Source: JAPHSX01 sp041554195
GTDB taxonomy: Bacteria; Pseudomonadota; Gammaproteobacteria; Thiohalomonadales; Thiohalomonadaceae
Direction of reading: 5' to 3'
DNA length: 64,000 nucleotides
Assembly: GCA_041554195.1 (NCBI GenBank)
Contig: JBFFMJ010000003.1
Coordinates: 62,001 to 126,000 of the forward strand
Shown: positions 45,274 to 54,426 of the stretch, piece after piece
Numbering within the stretch: the stretch's first letter is position 1
How the letters are laid out: each line of letters starts with the position of its first letter
Position numbers and translations under genes: made by a program
The notes under the pieces: model-generated
Databases searched by the model: none
The model's input: the letters and a program-made list of their open reading frames with translations, nothing else
Told to the model about the DNA's origin: nothing

Positions 45274-46022
45274 AGATGGCCCTCACCATCGCCTCGCGTG
45301 AACTGCGCAGCCTGTTTCTCTCGCCGCTGGCCTGGTCGATCCTCGGGGTGGTGCAGTTCATTCTTGCCTACCTGTTCCTCGGCTCGCTCGATACCTATGT
45401 CGCCTACCAGGCGAAGATCGCGATGATGGAGAACCCGCCGGGGGCCACCGAGATCATTGTCGCACCGCTCTTCTCCAGCGCCACCATTATCCTGCTGCTG
45501 GTGATCCCGCTTATCACCATGCGCCTGGTGAGCGAGGAGCGCCGCGCCCGCACCCTGCCGCTACTGTTCTCGGCACCGCTCTCGATGAGCGAGATCGTGC
45601 TGGGTAAATATCTCGGCATCCTCGGCTTTCTCGCCATCATGCTGGGGCTGATCACCCTGATGCCGCTGTCGCTACTTGCCGTCGGCACCCTGGACTTCGG
45701 CCTGCTCGCCTCAAATCTTTTGGGGCTCGGGCTGATGCTCGCCGCCTTTGCCGCGGCGGGGCTCTTTATGTCGACCCTCACCGCACAGCCCACCGTGGCG
45801 GCGGTCACCAGCTTCGGCCTGCTACTGCTGCTGTGGATCATCAACTGGGCCGGTGAAGGGGCGGGGCAGAGCGTGCTCGGCTACCTCTCGCTACAGAGCC
45901 ACTACGAGGCACTGCTGCGGGGGCTGTTTAACAGCAGCGACGTGGTCTACTACCTGCTGTTCATCCTCACCTTTCTGGTTCTCAGCATCCGCCGTCTGGA
46001 TGCCGACCGACTGCAACACTAA
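45270..46022 (+). CDS. ABC-2 type permease (GldF-like)
   Basis: The 250-residue protein has six transmembrane helices and the ABC-2 features LVSEERRARTLPLLFSAPLSMSEIVLGKYLG. It is the membrane part of the transporter whose ATPase gene it overlaps by 4 bases. It is followed after 18 bp by a GldG-like gene. Confidence 0.92.
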   Translation: MKMALTIASRELRSLFLSPLAWSILGVVQFILAYLFLGSLDTYVAYQAKIAMMENPPGATEIIVAPLFSSATIILLLVIPLITMRLVSEERRARTLPLLFSAPLSMSEIVLGKYLGILGFLAIMLGLITLMPLSLLAVGTLDFGLLASNLLGLGLMLAAFAAAGLFMSTLTAQPTVAAVTSFGLLLLLWIINWAGEGAGQSVLGYLSLQSHYEALLRGLFNSSDVVYYLLFILTFLVLSIRRLDADRLQH

Positions 46023-46040
46023 TAACGGATTCGTCACACG

Positions 46041-47405
46041 ATGGAAGTCAGTACAAAATCGACCCGCCAGCTGCGCCTGCAAAACTGGGCCTTCACGCTA
46101 CTCTTTCTCACCGTGATCGGCCTGCTGGGCTGGCTCAGCACCCGCTATAACCACGAGGCCGACTGGACCGCCAGCGGTCGCCACACCCTCTCCGAGGCGA
46201 GCATCGCACTGATGGGGCAGCTCGACGCCCCGGTCACCCTCACCTCCTTCACCCGCGAGGACGACCTCTCCGGCCTGCGCAAGCGCACCAAAGGACTGGT
46301 GGCACGCTACCAGCGCGTCAAGCCCGATATCATCCTCAATTTTGTCGACCCGGATTTGAACCCGGATCGGGTACGGGCCGAGGGGATCACCCTTGATGGC
46401 GAATTATTGCTGGAGTACGGCGGCCGCCGCGAGAACCTCAAGGCCATCGGTGAGCAGGCACTCACCAACGCGCTGCAACGGATGATGCGTAGCGGTGAGC
46501 GCCGCGTGCTCTTCCTCAGCGGCCACGGCGAGCGCCGCTTTGATGGCGCGGCCAACCACGACCTGGGCAGCTGGGGCCGCGCCCTCACCGAGCAGGGCTT
46601 CCACTTTGACGCCGTCAACCTGAGCATCGACACCGCCATCCCCGACGACACCGCAGTACTGGTAATCGCCAACCCGCAGGTGGTGCTGCTGCCGGGCGAG
46701 CTGCAACTGATTCAGCAGTACATTAACAACGGCGGCAACCTGCTCTGGTTCTCCGACCCCGAGGAGGAGAACGGCACCACTCCACTGGCCGACCAGCTGG
46801 GGCTCAACTTCCTGCCCGGCACCATCGTCGACCCCACCGGGCAGATGCTCGGTATCGAACACCCCGCCTTTGTGGTGGTGCCCGAATACCCCGCCCACCC
46901 GATCAGCGAAGGGCTCGCCACCCTGAGCCTGTTCCCCAAGGCGCACGCTATTGAGGTGGCCGAGGAGAAGGAGGGGTGGCAGAGCCTGCCTCTACTCAAC
47001 ACCCTGCCGCGCAGCTGGGCCGAGCTGGATGCGCTAGAGGGAAGTATCGCTTACGAGCAGGGGGTGGAGCGCTCCGGCCCGCTGGCCATCGGCATGCTGC
47101 TGGATCGCAAGCTGGGTGAGGGCGAGGTGCAAAAGATACAGCGCGTCGCCGTGCTCGGCGATGGCGACTTTCTCTCCAACAGCTATCTGGGCAACGGGGC
47201 CAATCAGGAGCTGGGCAACCGCCTGCTCAACTGGCTAAGCCACGATGACAGCCACATCACCATCGCCCCGCGCACCTCGCCCGATACCCGGCTGGAGATG
47301 ACCCCCACCCTGTCACTGGTGATCGGTTTCGGCTTCCTGCTGGTGGTTCCGGGGCTGCTGATCGGCAGTGGTCTTGCCATTTGGTGGAAACGGCGCAAGC
47401 GCTAA
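46041..47405 (+). CDS. GldG-like auxiliary ABC component
   Basis: The 454-residue protein has an N-terminal transmembrane helix (about 13-33), a large periplasmic domain of the COG3225 type (DWTASGRHTLSEAS, FVDPDLNPDRVRAEGI, VLFLSGHGERRFDGAANHDL), and a C-terminal transmembrane helix (about 425-448) with a basic tail. In Bacteroidetes GldG is a gliding-motility ABC subunit; in proteobacteria the same domain has no assigned task. It lies between the ABC permease and a DUF4340 gene. Confidence 0.88.
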   Translation: MEVSTKSTRQLRLQNWAFTLLFLTVIGLLGWLSTRYNHEADWTASGRHTLSEASIALMGQLDAPVTLTSFTREDDLSGLRKRTKGLVARYQRVKPDIILNFVDPDLNPDRVRAEGITLDGELLLEYGGRRENLKAIGEQALTNALQRMMRSGERRVLFLSGHGERRFDGAANHDLGSWGRALTEQGFHFDAVNLSIDTAIPDDTAVLVIANPQVVLLPGELQLIQQYINNGGNLLWFSDPEEENGTTPLADQLGLNFLPGTIVDPTGQMLGIEHPAFVVVPEYPAHPISEGLATLSLFPKAHAIEVAEEKEGWQSLPLLNTLPRSWAELDALEGSIAYEQGVERSGPLAIGMLLDRKLGEGEVQKIQRVAVLGDGDFLSNSYLGNGANQELGNRLLNWLSHDDSHITIAPRTSPDTRLEMTPTLSLVIGFGFLLVVPGLLIGSGLAIWWKRRKR

Positions 47406-47406
47406 G

Positions 47407-48315
47407 ATGATGAATAAACGCAACCTGCTCAACCTCGGTCTGCTGGCCCTTATCGGCCTGCTGATACTACTGGTGGTCTACGAACCCGGCATCGAAAAGC
47501 CCGCCGAACTGCCCGCCCTGCTGCAACTCGACAAGGCCGCCGTAAAACAGATCGCCATCCATCGCGACGGCCAGCAGGATATCGAACTGCAACGCCAGGC
47601 CGATGGCCAGTGGCTGGTCACCAGCCCCCTGCAATACCCCGCCGATCAATACCGCACCGACTCGCTGCTGCGCGTCACCACCATCAAGAGCCTCGGCAGC
47701 TTTGCCGCCGAGCCGCAGAAACTGGCCGCCTATAATCTGGCCGAGTCACGGGTCAGCCTCACTCTTAACGGCGACACCACCATCGTCTTTGGCGGCAGCA
47801 CCCCGCTGGATCATCGCCGCTACGTCATGGTCAACGAGAGGGTACACCTGATCGCCGACACCCTTTACTACCACCTCATCGGCAACTACCCCACCTTCCT
47901 GCGCAAACAGCTACTTAACGAAGGGAGCCGCATCGAGGCGATCACACTACCCGAACTCAGCGTGAAGTGGCAGGATGATCGCTGGCAACTCAGCCCCGAG
48001 CCCGAAGCGTTCTCCGCCGATCAGGTAACCCAGCTGCTGGACCAGTGGCGGCTCGCCTCGGCGCTGGAGATCCGCCCCTATGACAACAACCCCGGCGAGA
48101 AGATCACCATAAAAATTACCGGCGAAGAACAGCCGCTGGAACTGCTGCTCACTTCCCACGAACCCGACCTTGTTATCGCCCGTCCGGTACTTGGGATTCA
48201 GTATCACTTCGATGCCAGCCATTCTGACAAACTATTACAGCTACCGCCGATGAAACTGCCAGAGGAAGAGGCGCAGGTCGAGGAAACTGAGCCTGCCGAC
48301 GAGCACAACCATTAA
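47407..48315 (+). CDS. DUF4340 membrane-anchored protein
   Basis: The 302-residue product has an N-terminal anchor (about 7-25) and a DUF4340 periplasmic domain (IAIHRDGQQDIELQRQADGQWLVTSP repeats of strand and QW motifs). I chose the ATG at 47407 (MMNKRNLLNLGLLALIGLLIL), one base after the GldG-like stop. The C-terminus is acidic. DUF4340 proteins regularly accompany GldG-like genes; the function is unknown. Confidence 0.85.
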   Translation: MMNKRNLLNLGLLALIGLLILLVVYEPGIEKPAELPALLQLDKAAVKQIAIHRDGQQDIELQRQADGQWLVTSPLQYPADQYRTDSLLRVTTIKSLGSFAAEPQKLAAYNLAESRVSLTLNGDTTIVFGGSTPLDHRRYVMVNERVHLIADTLYYHLIGNYPTFLRKQLLNEGSRIEAITLPELSVKWQDDRWQLSPEPEAFSADQVTQLLDQWRLASALEIRPYDNNPGEKITIKITGEEQPLELLLTSHEPDLVIARPVLGIQYHFDASHSDKLLQLPPMKLPEEEAQVEETEPADEHNH

Positions 48316-48326
48316 CGCAATTCCAG

Positions 48327-49142
48327 ATGCCAGAACTCCCGGAAGTCGAAACCACCCGTCGCGGCATCGCACCGCACATTAACGGCAAAAAGGTCAGCGA
48401 CGTCATCGTGCGCCACCACCAGCTACGCTGGCCGATCCCTCAAGGGCTCAAGAAGACACTTGTCGGTCACACGATCCATTCCGTTTCACGCCGCGCCAAA
48501 TACCTGCTGCTCGACTTCGACCACGGCACCCTGATCCTCCACCTCGGCATGTCAGGCAGCCTGCGTATCATCAAGGCCAACAGCCCCGCCGAAAAGCACG
48601 ACCACCTCGATATCGCCTTCGCCAACGGCAAGACGCTACGCCTCACCGACCCGCGTCGCTTCGGTGCGGTTCTGTGGACCAGGGATCATCCCGAAGAACA
48701 CGAACTGCTCGCCCATCTCGGCCCCGAGCCGTTGAGCGAGGCATTCACCAGCGATTATCTTTATCAGCAATCGCGCAAACGCAAAAGCAGGATTAAGCAG
48801 TTCATTATGGATGGTAAGGTCGTCGTCGGGGTGGGCAACATCTACGCCAGCGAGTCACTGTTTCTTGCCGGCATCAGCCCCAAACGTATCGCCAATAAGG
48901 TCAGCAAGGCGCGTTACGAGAAACTCACCGCTGCCATCAAACAGGTACTCGCCGCCGCCATCGAACAGGGCGGCACCACCCTGCGCGACTTTGTCGGCGG
49001 TGATGGCAAACCCGGCTACTTCGCACAGCAGTTAAATGTGTATGGACGAGAGGGTAAGCCGTGTCGGATCTGTGGCAAGGGAATTAAGCAGATCGTGCAG
49101 GGACAGCGCAGTACGTTTTATTGCCCGCACTGCCAGAAGTAG
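48327..49142 (+). CDS. mutM: Formamidopyrimidine-DNA glycosylase
   Basis: The 271-residue repair enzyme removes 8-oxoguanine. It has the processed N-terminus PELPEVETTRRGI with catalytic Pro and Glu, the Lys in SRRAKYLLLDF, VGVGNIYASESLF, and the C-terminal zinc finger with four Cys (CRICGKGI...FYCPHC). The length is usual. The upstream DUF4340 gene ends 11 bp before. Confidence 0.98.
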   Translation: MPELPEVETTRRGIAPHINGKKVSDVIVRHHQLRWPIPQGLKKTLVGHTIHSVSRRAKYLLLDFDHGTLILHLGMSGSLRIIKANSPAEKHDHLDIAFANGKTLRLTDPRRFGAVLWTRDHPEEHELLAHLGPEPLSEAFTSDYLYQQSRKRKSRIKQFIMDGKVVVGVGNIYASESLFLAGISPKRIANKVSKARYEKLTAAIKQVLAAAIEQGGTTLRDFVGGDGKPGYFAQQLNVYGREGKPCRICGKGIKQIVQGQRSTFYCPHCQK

Positions 49143-49165
49143 CCGTTGCAACTTCCGCCCTGCGA

Positions 49166-50071
49166 CTACAACGCCTCGATCGCGTACCGGGCCACCAACC
49201 GATGCTGCCCCCCCGCCCCAATCACCACGGTATCCTCCGCCGCATTGGCAGTCTCAACACACACCATATTCAAATAACCCTCCGGCCCCAGATCGCCCAT
49301 CTGTGCCCCCTTCTCTTCCCAAGGCGTCCACACCACGGTTGAGTGGCTGCCGCTGCTACGGATGATGATGCGACGCTTCATGGCCGGGTCGCGGATCTCG
49401 CACTGCGTGGGGGTGTTGAGGTAGATGCGATCCACCTCGCCGCGGAAATTGATCGGCCCGCTCTGGCTGGTGCGCTGGAAGTCGTTGACCTTATCCAGAT
49501 AATCGCAGCCCTCAAGACCATTGACGGTGACCTTGCGCAGGTCGCCGACCTGGAAGTAGGTGTGCAAGGCCTCGCCGATCTCCATCGGCTCGCTGCCGTG
49601 GTTGGTGGTCACCAGTTCATGTTTCAGGTGTTTGCCAACGGTTATGATATTGCGCACCGCGCAGGGGTGGGGCCACTGTGCGCGGGTGGCCTGTGTTTGA
49701 ATGAGCTCAAACTCGAGACGGGTTTCGCCGTTCGGCAGGGCATGGAGCTGATTTAGTCGCCACGGTACGGTGCGGGCAAAGCCGTGTGCCGGAAGTTGGT
49801 GTTCGCTCTGGTGCGGCCCAAACCAGGGCCAGCAGGCGGGTACGCCGCCGCGAATCGATTTTCCCGCGGCCAGCTTGGCCTCCGGGCTGAGCCAGATCAG
49901 CGGCTCCGCATCCTTTGGCTGAAAGCTCATCAGGTGTGCCCCCTGCATCGCGATGGTAGCGCTGGCGTGGCTGTTGCTCACGTTCACCATCACAAAACCG
50001 TTAGGCTGCTCGTTAAAGGCGACCACACCGTCGATACCGAAACGTTGATTAAGGGTTGCTGCCGTTGCCAT
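49166..50071 (-). CDS. D-hexose-6-phosphate mutarotase family protein
   Basis: The 301-residue protein belongs to the YeaD aldose-1-epimerase-like family, with AHLMSFQPKDAEPLIWLSPEA, GGVPACWPWFGPH, EIGEALHTYFQVGD and VVWTPWEEKG motifs. The start is the ATG at 50069-50071, with GGAGG 6 bp upstream. It probably interconverts anomers of glucose 6-phosphate. It is convergent with mutM. Confidence 0.92.
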   Translation of the reverse strand: MATAATLNQRFGIDGVVAFNEQPNGFVMVNVSNSHASATIAMQGAHLMSFQPKDAEPLIWLSPEAKLAAGKSIRGGVPACWPWFGPHQSEHQLPAHGFARTVPWRLNQLHALPNGETRLEFELIQTQATRAQWPHPCAVRNIITVGKHLKHELVTTNHGSEPMEIGEALHTYFQVGDLRKVTVNGLEGCDYLDKVNDFQRTSQSGPINFRGEVDRIYLNTPTQCEIRDPAMKRRIIIRSSGSHSTVVWTPWEEKGAQMGDLGPEGYLNMVCVETANAAEDTVVIGAGGQHRLVARYAIEAL

Positions 50072-50228
50072 ATAGAACCTCCATTCCATTCATGAGTTAC
50101 ATCTCGGCACAGGCTAGTATGGGGGGAGGGTATTTACAAGGCTGCAGACAGAACTGTCCGCAGAGTAGATCACAAACGCTGGGATAAACTCTTTTTCACA
50201 CGTCACTTAACACGACGTGAAATTTTGC

Positions 50229-50915
50229 TTAACCGTTGAGATGCTCCTGCATCAACTTCAGCCTTTCCCACGCCGACTCCAGTTCAAACCCTTCATCCTG
50301 TCGCTGTTTCAGTAAGGCTTCGGCACCCGCACATATTTGCTGCAGTTGTCCGGGCTCAAACATCCACATGACCGCCTCGAGCTCTTCGCTCTCGGCAAGC
50401 AGCAGTGTGGGAATTAACTCATCGCTCTCTATCGGTGAGTCGGGAAGCAGCATGTCGGCCACCAGCGGGTATTCCAGCAGGCGAAAGTGTTGCTGGCGCG
50501 CCATCTCTTCCTGCTCCAACTCCATGCGTGCCTGCGGGTCGTCGCCCGCGGCCTGCCATACGGCCTTCATCACCAGATCGATCAGCTTGCGTATGTTCTG
50601 CTTGTGCTCGCCACAGCCGTTGCCAAAGCCGCTGCAACGGGCGTAGAGCTGGTCCAGCTTGCCGCGCAGCTCGAGGATCACCTCGCTCTCGACATTGGCC
50701 TCGAGCTCTATCGCCTGCTGAATCACGCTACGCATCTCGTTATGAAAAAGGTGCAGCTGTTCGTTGTCACGCTGGCGTGCCGCAATAAATGCTTCGGCAC
50801 TGTAGTCGGACACCGGCAGTTGGTAGAGGGGGTTGCCATCCTTACGCTGCAGGTGACGCTCGTGCATGCCGATACCGGGCGTGGCGGTTGCCACTTTCTC
50901 TGATTTAGCTAACAC
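50229..50915 (-). CDS. Conserved-looking cytoplasmic protein, unknown function
   Basis: This 228-residue, mostly helical acidic protein starts at a GTG behind AAAGG. It contains CSGFGNGCGEHKQN, with two Cys and a His that could bind metal, and a repetitive acidic C-terminal half. I do not recognise the family. No signal peptide or membrane helix is visible. It lies 27 bp after the DUF971 gene on the same strand and may share its transcript. Confidence 0.68.
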   Translation of the reverse strand: MLAKSEKVATATPGIGMHERHLQRKDGNPLYQLPVSDYSAEAFIAARQRDNEQLHLFHNEMRSVIQQAIELEANVESEVILELRGKLDQLYARCSGFGNGCGEHKQNIRKLIDLVMKAVWQAAGDDPQARMELEQEEMARQQHFRLLEYPLVADMLLPDSPIESDELIPTLLLAESEELEAVMWMFEPGQLQQICAGAEALLKQRQDEGFELESAWERLKLMQEHLNG

Positions 50916-50942
50916 GGTTGCCTTTCTTTATTCTCTGTTTCA

Positions 50943-51311
50943 TTAATAGGTCTTACGTTGATGACCGGCCTGCTGCAGGCGATCTAGATAGTCCTGCCAA
51001 AGCGACTCGCGATTTTCCCCGAGGTCATAGAGGTAATTCCAGGTAAAAAGTCCGCTTTTGTGCTTGTCGTCAAAAAATATTTTCAGCGCATAGTGACCGA
51101 TCTGCTTTATTTCGGTGATATTCACCTCTTCCTTGTCCACCTGGAGTACCGCACCCTTGTTGTGATGCCCCTGCACCTCGGCAGAGGGGGAGTAGACTCG
51201 CAGGTACTCACACGGCAGCTCAAAGTGCGCGCCGTCGTCGAAGGTGAGCTCCAGCATCCGCTGTCTGGAGTGCAGGGTGACTTGAAGCGGGTGATGATGT
51301 GATTTCGTCAT
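50943..51311 (-). CDS. DUF971 protein (gamma-butyrobetaine hydroxylase-like N-domain)
   Basis: The 122-residue protein has the DUF971 pattern: LHSRQRMLELTFDDGAHFELPCEYLRVYSPSAEVQGH, then HYALKIFFDDKHKSGLFTWNYLYDLG. The domain is also the N-terminal part of eukaryotic gamma-butyrobetaine dioxygenases; the single-domain bacterial form often occurs beside Fe-S or Mrp genes, and its function is not certain. Confidence 0.9.
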   Translation of the reverse strand: MTKSHHHPLQVTLHSRQRMLELTFDDGAHFELPCEYLRVYSPSAEVQGHHNKGAVLQVDKEEVNITEIKQIGHYALKIFFDDKHKSGLFTWNYLYDLGENRESLWQDYLDRLQQAGHQRKTY

Positions 51312-51452
51312 AAAAACTATATGGGGACAGGCGATAAAAACCCAAAGGCCAATCGTAAGAAAAGGCCCCGCAGGGTCATCTTAATGGCTCTCATGTGAAG
51401 GGTGTAAACGTGTAATTAGTGGGGTTTATAGTGTGGGTATGTTCCCGACAAT

Positions 51453-52361
51453 TCAATCCTCGCGCCGCTTGCGGGCGCGGGGGTGGGCCGCGTCATAGAC
51501 CTTGGCCAGGTGCTGGAAGTCGAGGTGGGTGTAGATCTGGGTGGTGGCGATGTCGGCGTGGCCCAGTAGCTCCTGCACCGCGCGCAGGTCGCCGCTGGAC
51601 TCCAGGATATGGCTGGCGAAGGAGTGGCGCAGCATATGGGGGTGAACCCGCCCCTCAATACCCTGCTTGATGCCCCATTCATGCAGCCGCTGCTGCACGC
51701 TACGCGGCGAGAGACGGCTGCCGCGCTGGCTGACGAAGAGCGCCTTCTGTTCCAGCGGGGCCAGCTGGCCGCGTACCTTAAGCCAGAGGTCGAGTGCCTT
51801 GAGTGCCTCGCGCCCCACCGGCACCACCCGCGCCTTGCTCCCCTTGCCCACCACCCGCACGGTGGCATCGTGGCGATCGATGCTGTCGGTATCCAGCCCC
51901 ACCACCTCGGCCAGTCGCAGCCCGCAGGAGTAGATGATCTCCATCAGCGCGCGGTCGCGTCGTACCAGCGGGGCGTCGCCCTGAATCTCCACGAGGTGGG
52001 TAGTCTTGTCCACATCCAGGGCATTGGGCAGCCGCTTTTCACTCTTCGGCGCGGGGATGTCGTTGCCGGGGTTGTTGGCGACCACCTGTTCGCGCATCAG
52101 GTAGTTAAAAAAGCTGCGTAGCGCCGAGAGCTCCCGTTGCAGGGTGCGCCCGCCCGCCCCCTTGCGGTGACGCCAGGCGACGTAGCCGCGTACCGAGTGG
52201 GAGGTTAGTGCCGACCATTCAACAATCTCAAGGCTATCGCAGTAGTCGCGCAGGCGGCTGAGGTCGCGACGATAGGCGCTGAGGGTGTGGGGGGAGAGGC
52301 GGCGCTCGTTATGCAGGTAGTTGAAGAACTGCTCCAACCACTGCTCTGCCGCCGCCTGCAT
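51453..52361 (-). CDS. xerC: Tyrosine recombinase XerC
   Basis: The 302-residue recombinase resolves chromosome dimers at dif together with XerD. The N-terminal SAM-like domain is followed by the catalytic Arg in YSCGLRLAEVVGLD, the HxxR motif HPHMLRHSFASHIL, His in LGHADIATTQIYTHLDF and the nucleophile Tyr in the same stretch. It follows DUF484 and dapF in the conserved order dapF-DUF484-xerC. Confidence 0.97.
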   Translation of the reverse strand: MQAAAEQWLEQFFNYLHNERRLSPHTLSAYRRDLSRLRDYCDSLEIVEWSALTSHSVRGYVAWRHRKGAGGRTLQRELSALRSFFNYLMREQVVANNPGNDIPAPKSEKRLPNALDVDKTTHLVEIQGDAPLVRRDRALMEIIYSCGLRLAEVVGLDTDSIDRHDATVRVVGKGSKARVVPVGREALKALDLWLKVRGQLAPLEQKALFVSQRGSRLSPRSVQQRLHEWGIKQGIEGRVHPHMLRHSFASHILESSGDLRAVQELLGHADIATTQIYTHLDFQHLAKVYDAAHPRARKRRED

Positions 52362-52362
52362 G

Positions 52363-53049
52363 CTATAGCCCCAGGTGGGCGCGGAAGATGCGGTTCATCA
52401 CCGCCCCGAGGTGGTTGACGAACATGGTGCCCATCTCAGGATGATAGCGGTTGGCATCGATACTGCCGATGGCGAGCAGGCCGAGGCAGGGTTTGCTCTC
52501 CCCTTCGCACAGCGGGATCACCACCGTTGAGGCGATCTCGCTGCCGCCCTGGCCGAACAGCAGCGCCAGTTGCTCTTCTCGCAGGTGGCCGCAGACGGTG
52601 CTGCGCCCCTCAAGGATGCGGGCGAAGGGTTTGAGGCGGCTGTCATCGCGGGCGATGCTGTTGGCATGGCCGGCGCAGTCGAACAGCAGCAGCTCCACCG
52701 CATCGGCATGGAAGTCCTCACGCAGGGCATCGCTGATATAGGCGACCGCATCGTCGAGGTTGTCGCTGTCGATGAGGCTGAGGATCATCTTTTGAAAGCG
52801 CCCCATCAGCTGCTCGTTGGTACGTGCCGCCAGGGTAAGCTGGTGCAGCTGGTCGCGCAGCTGCTGCTTCTGCTCGCGCATGATGCCCACCTGGCGCTCG
52901 ACCAGCGAGATCGCCTGACCGTTCTGCGGGTGGGGCAGGGTCATCTCCAGCAGCAGCGCCTCGTGGCGGCTAAAAAAATCGGGGTGACGGCGCAGAAAGG
53001 CGGCCACCTCGCGCTCGTCCAGCTCGGTGCTCTCGCTTACTTCACTCAT
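52363..53049 (-). CDS. DUF484 family protein
   Basis: The 228-residue protein shows the DUF484 N-terminus VAAFLRRHPDFFSRHEALLLEMTLPHPQNGQAISLVERQ and a GAF-like C-terminal half (VVIPLCEGESKPCLGLLAIGS). It lies between dapF and xerC, overlapping dapF by 4 bases and one base before xerC. The role is unknown; conserved linkage suggests work with xerC. Confidence 0.95.
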   Translation of the reverse strand: MSEVSESTELDEREVAAFLRRHPDFFSRHEALLLEMTLPHPQNGQAISLVERQVGIMREQKQQLRDQLHQLTLAARTNEQLMGRFQKMILSLIDSDNLDDAVAYISDALREDFHADAVELLLFDCAGHANSIARDDSRLKPFARILEGRSTVCGHLREEQLALLFGQGGSEIASTVVIPLCEGESKPCLGLLAIGSIDANRYHPEMGTMFVNHLGAVMNRIFRAHLGL

Positions 53050-53876
53050 AATTCAATGGTTCCTTCAAAAACCGTGGTTGCCGGGCCGATCATCCACAGC
53101 GGCTCCCCCTCTCCGGCCCAGCGGATGAGCAGATCACCCCCGGGCAGGCTTACCGTGACCTCCTCGGCCAGTAGTCCCCAGCGCTGGCCTACCGCCACTG
53201 CGGCACAGGCACCCGTGCCGCAGGCCAGCGTCTCAGCAGCACCGCGCTCGTAGACCCGCAGGCGGATCTGCGACCTGCTGAGTACCTGCATAAAACCGAC
53301 ATTGACCCGCTCGGGGAATAATGGGTGAGATTCAATCTGCGGCCCCAGGGACTCTACCGGGGCGGAGTCGATATCTGCCACCTCAAGTACCGCATGGGGG
53401 TTACCCATGGAGACCGCGCCGATGGGCTGCTTATCACCATCCAGCTCCAGCTCATAGACCGGACTGATGCCCGGCACCGTAAAGGGCAGGCAGGCGGGGT
53501 CGAAATTAGGTACCCCCATATTCACCCGCACCATCTCATCGGCCTCTATATAAAGGGTAATGATGCCCGAGGCGGTCTCGACCACGATCTCGGCCTTATC
53601 GGTGAGCCCCTTGTCGCGCACGAAGCGGGCGAAGCAGCGCGCGCCGTTGCCGCACTGCTGCACCTCGGATCCATCGGCATTAAAGATGCGGTAGCGAAAA
53701 TCGACGCCCTGCGAGTGGCTGTGTTCGACCAGCAACAGCTGATCGCAACCGATACCGAAGCGGCGCTCGGCGAGGGCTCGCACCTGGCGTGGGAGAAAGG
53801 TGATCGGCTGGTTGATCGCATCGATCACCACAAAGTCGTTGCCCAGGCCGTGCATTTTAGTGAAATTTAGTTGCAT
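53046..53876 (-). CDS. dapF: Diaminopimelate epimerase
   Basis: The 276-residue cofactor-independent racemase converts LL- to meso-diaminopimelate for lysine and peptidoglycan. The two active-site Cys lie in QQCGNGARCFARFV and LACGTGACAAVAVGQ. It starts MQLNFTKMHGLGNDFVVID. It heads the dapF-DUF484-xerC operon. Confidence 0.98.
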   Translation of the reverse strand: MQLNFTKMHGLGNDFVVIDAINQPITFLPRQVRALAERRFGIGCDQLLLVEHSHSQGVDFRYRIFNADGSEVQQCGNGARCFARFVRDKGLTDKAEIVVETASGIITLYIEADEMVRVNMGVPNFDPACLPFTVPGISPVYELELDGDKQPIGAVSMGNPHAVLEVADIDSAPVESLGPQIESHPLFPERVNVGFMQVLSRSQIRLRVYERGAAETLACGTGACAAVAVGQRWGLLAEEVTVSLPGGDLLIRWAGEGEPLWMIGPATTVFEGTIEL

Positions 53877-54054
53877 CTCAGTAGCTTAACGAGAAGCCCC
53901 GGTAAAGAAAAGGGCCGTTCAGCCAAATCGAGCGATCAGGTGAGGAGCTACCCATCCACCGCCAGTTTGGGCATTGCGCAGTGGGATAGCAAAGAGGGCA
54001 TCCAGAGGCTAATCGAGCTGGCGTAGCCGCAAACTCAATGCCAATGCAAAAAAG

Positions 54055-54231
54055 CTAGATCTTTAAGAGCCTGTAGTTGGCTCTCAGCAATACCGCCCCG
54101 GCCAGCCAGGCGGCAAACACCAGTGGCAGCTCAGTCCGCTCACCTACCAGCAGGAGGACAAGCCCCTGTCCGAAGGCCAGGCCTGTCATCAGGTAGAGCA
54201 GGACCATAATTAAGGAGTTGCGGTGTGACAT
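54055..54231 (-). CDS. Small two-helix membrane protein, 58 residues
   Basis: From the ATG at 54229-54231, with AGAGG 9 bp upstream, a 58-residue hydrophobic protein is encoded (MSHRNSLIMVLLYLMTGLAFG, then LVFAAWLAGAVLLRANYRLLK). Two transmembrane segments are likely. It is not a recognised family. It lies alone, 178 bp upstream of dapF on the same strand. Confidence 0.55.
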   Translation of the reverse strand: MSHRNSLIMVLLYLMTGLAFGQGLVLLLVGERTELPLVFAAWLAGAVLLRANYRLLKI

Positions 54232-54426
54232 TTTTTTCTGCCTCTTGGCGCTGAATGGGTGACGGCAGAGTCCTTGCCAGGAGGGGTGATAGCCTAGTGG
54301 AGTCGAGCTGTCACAACCACGATGTAATTCACATTTATCCCTATTCCCCGAGGTATCTGACATAAAGGTGTAACGCGAGCGGCCTACGCTTTGCTCTCCG
54401 ATCACAGGGCAAGAGGAGAGAATGAG

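Noticed and set aside
50199..50219. CACGTC/GACGTG hairpin near the end of the 228-residue gene as a terminator
   Set aside because: A six-base stem with a nine-base loop and no T-tract in the right direction is too weak.
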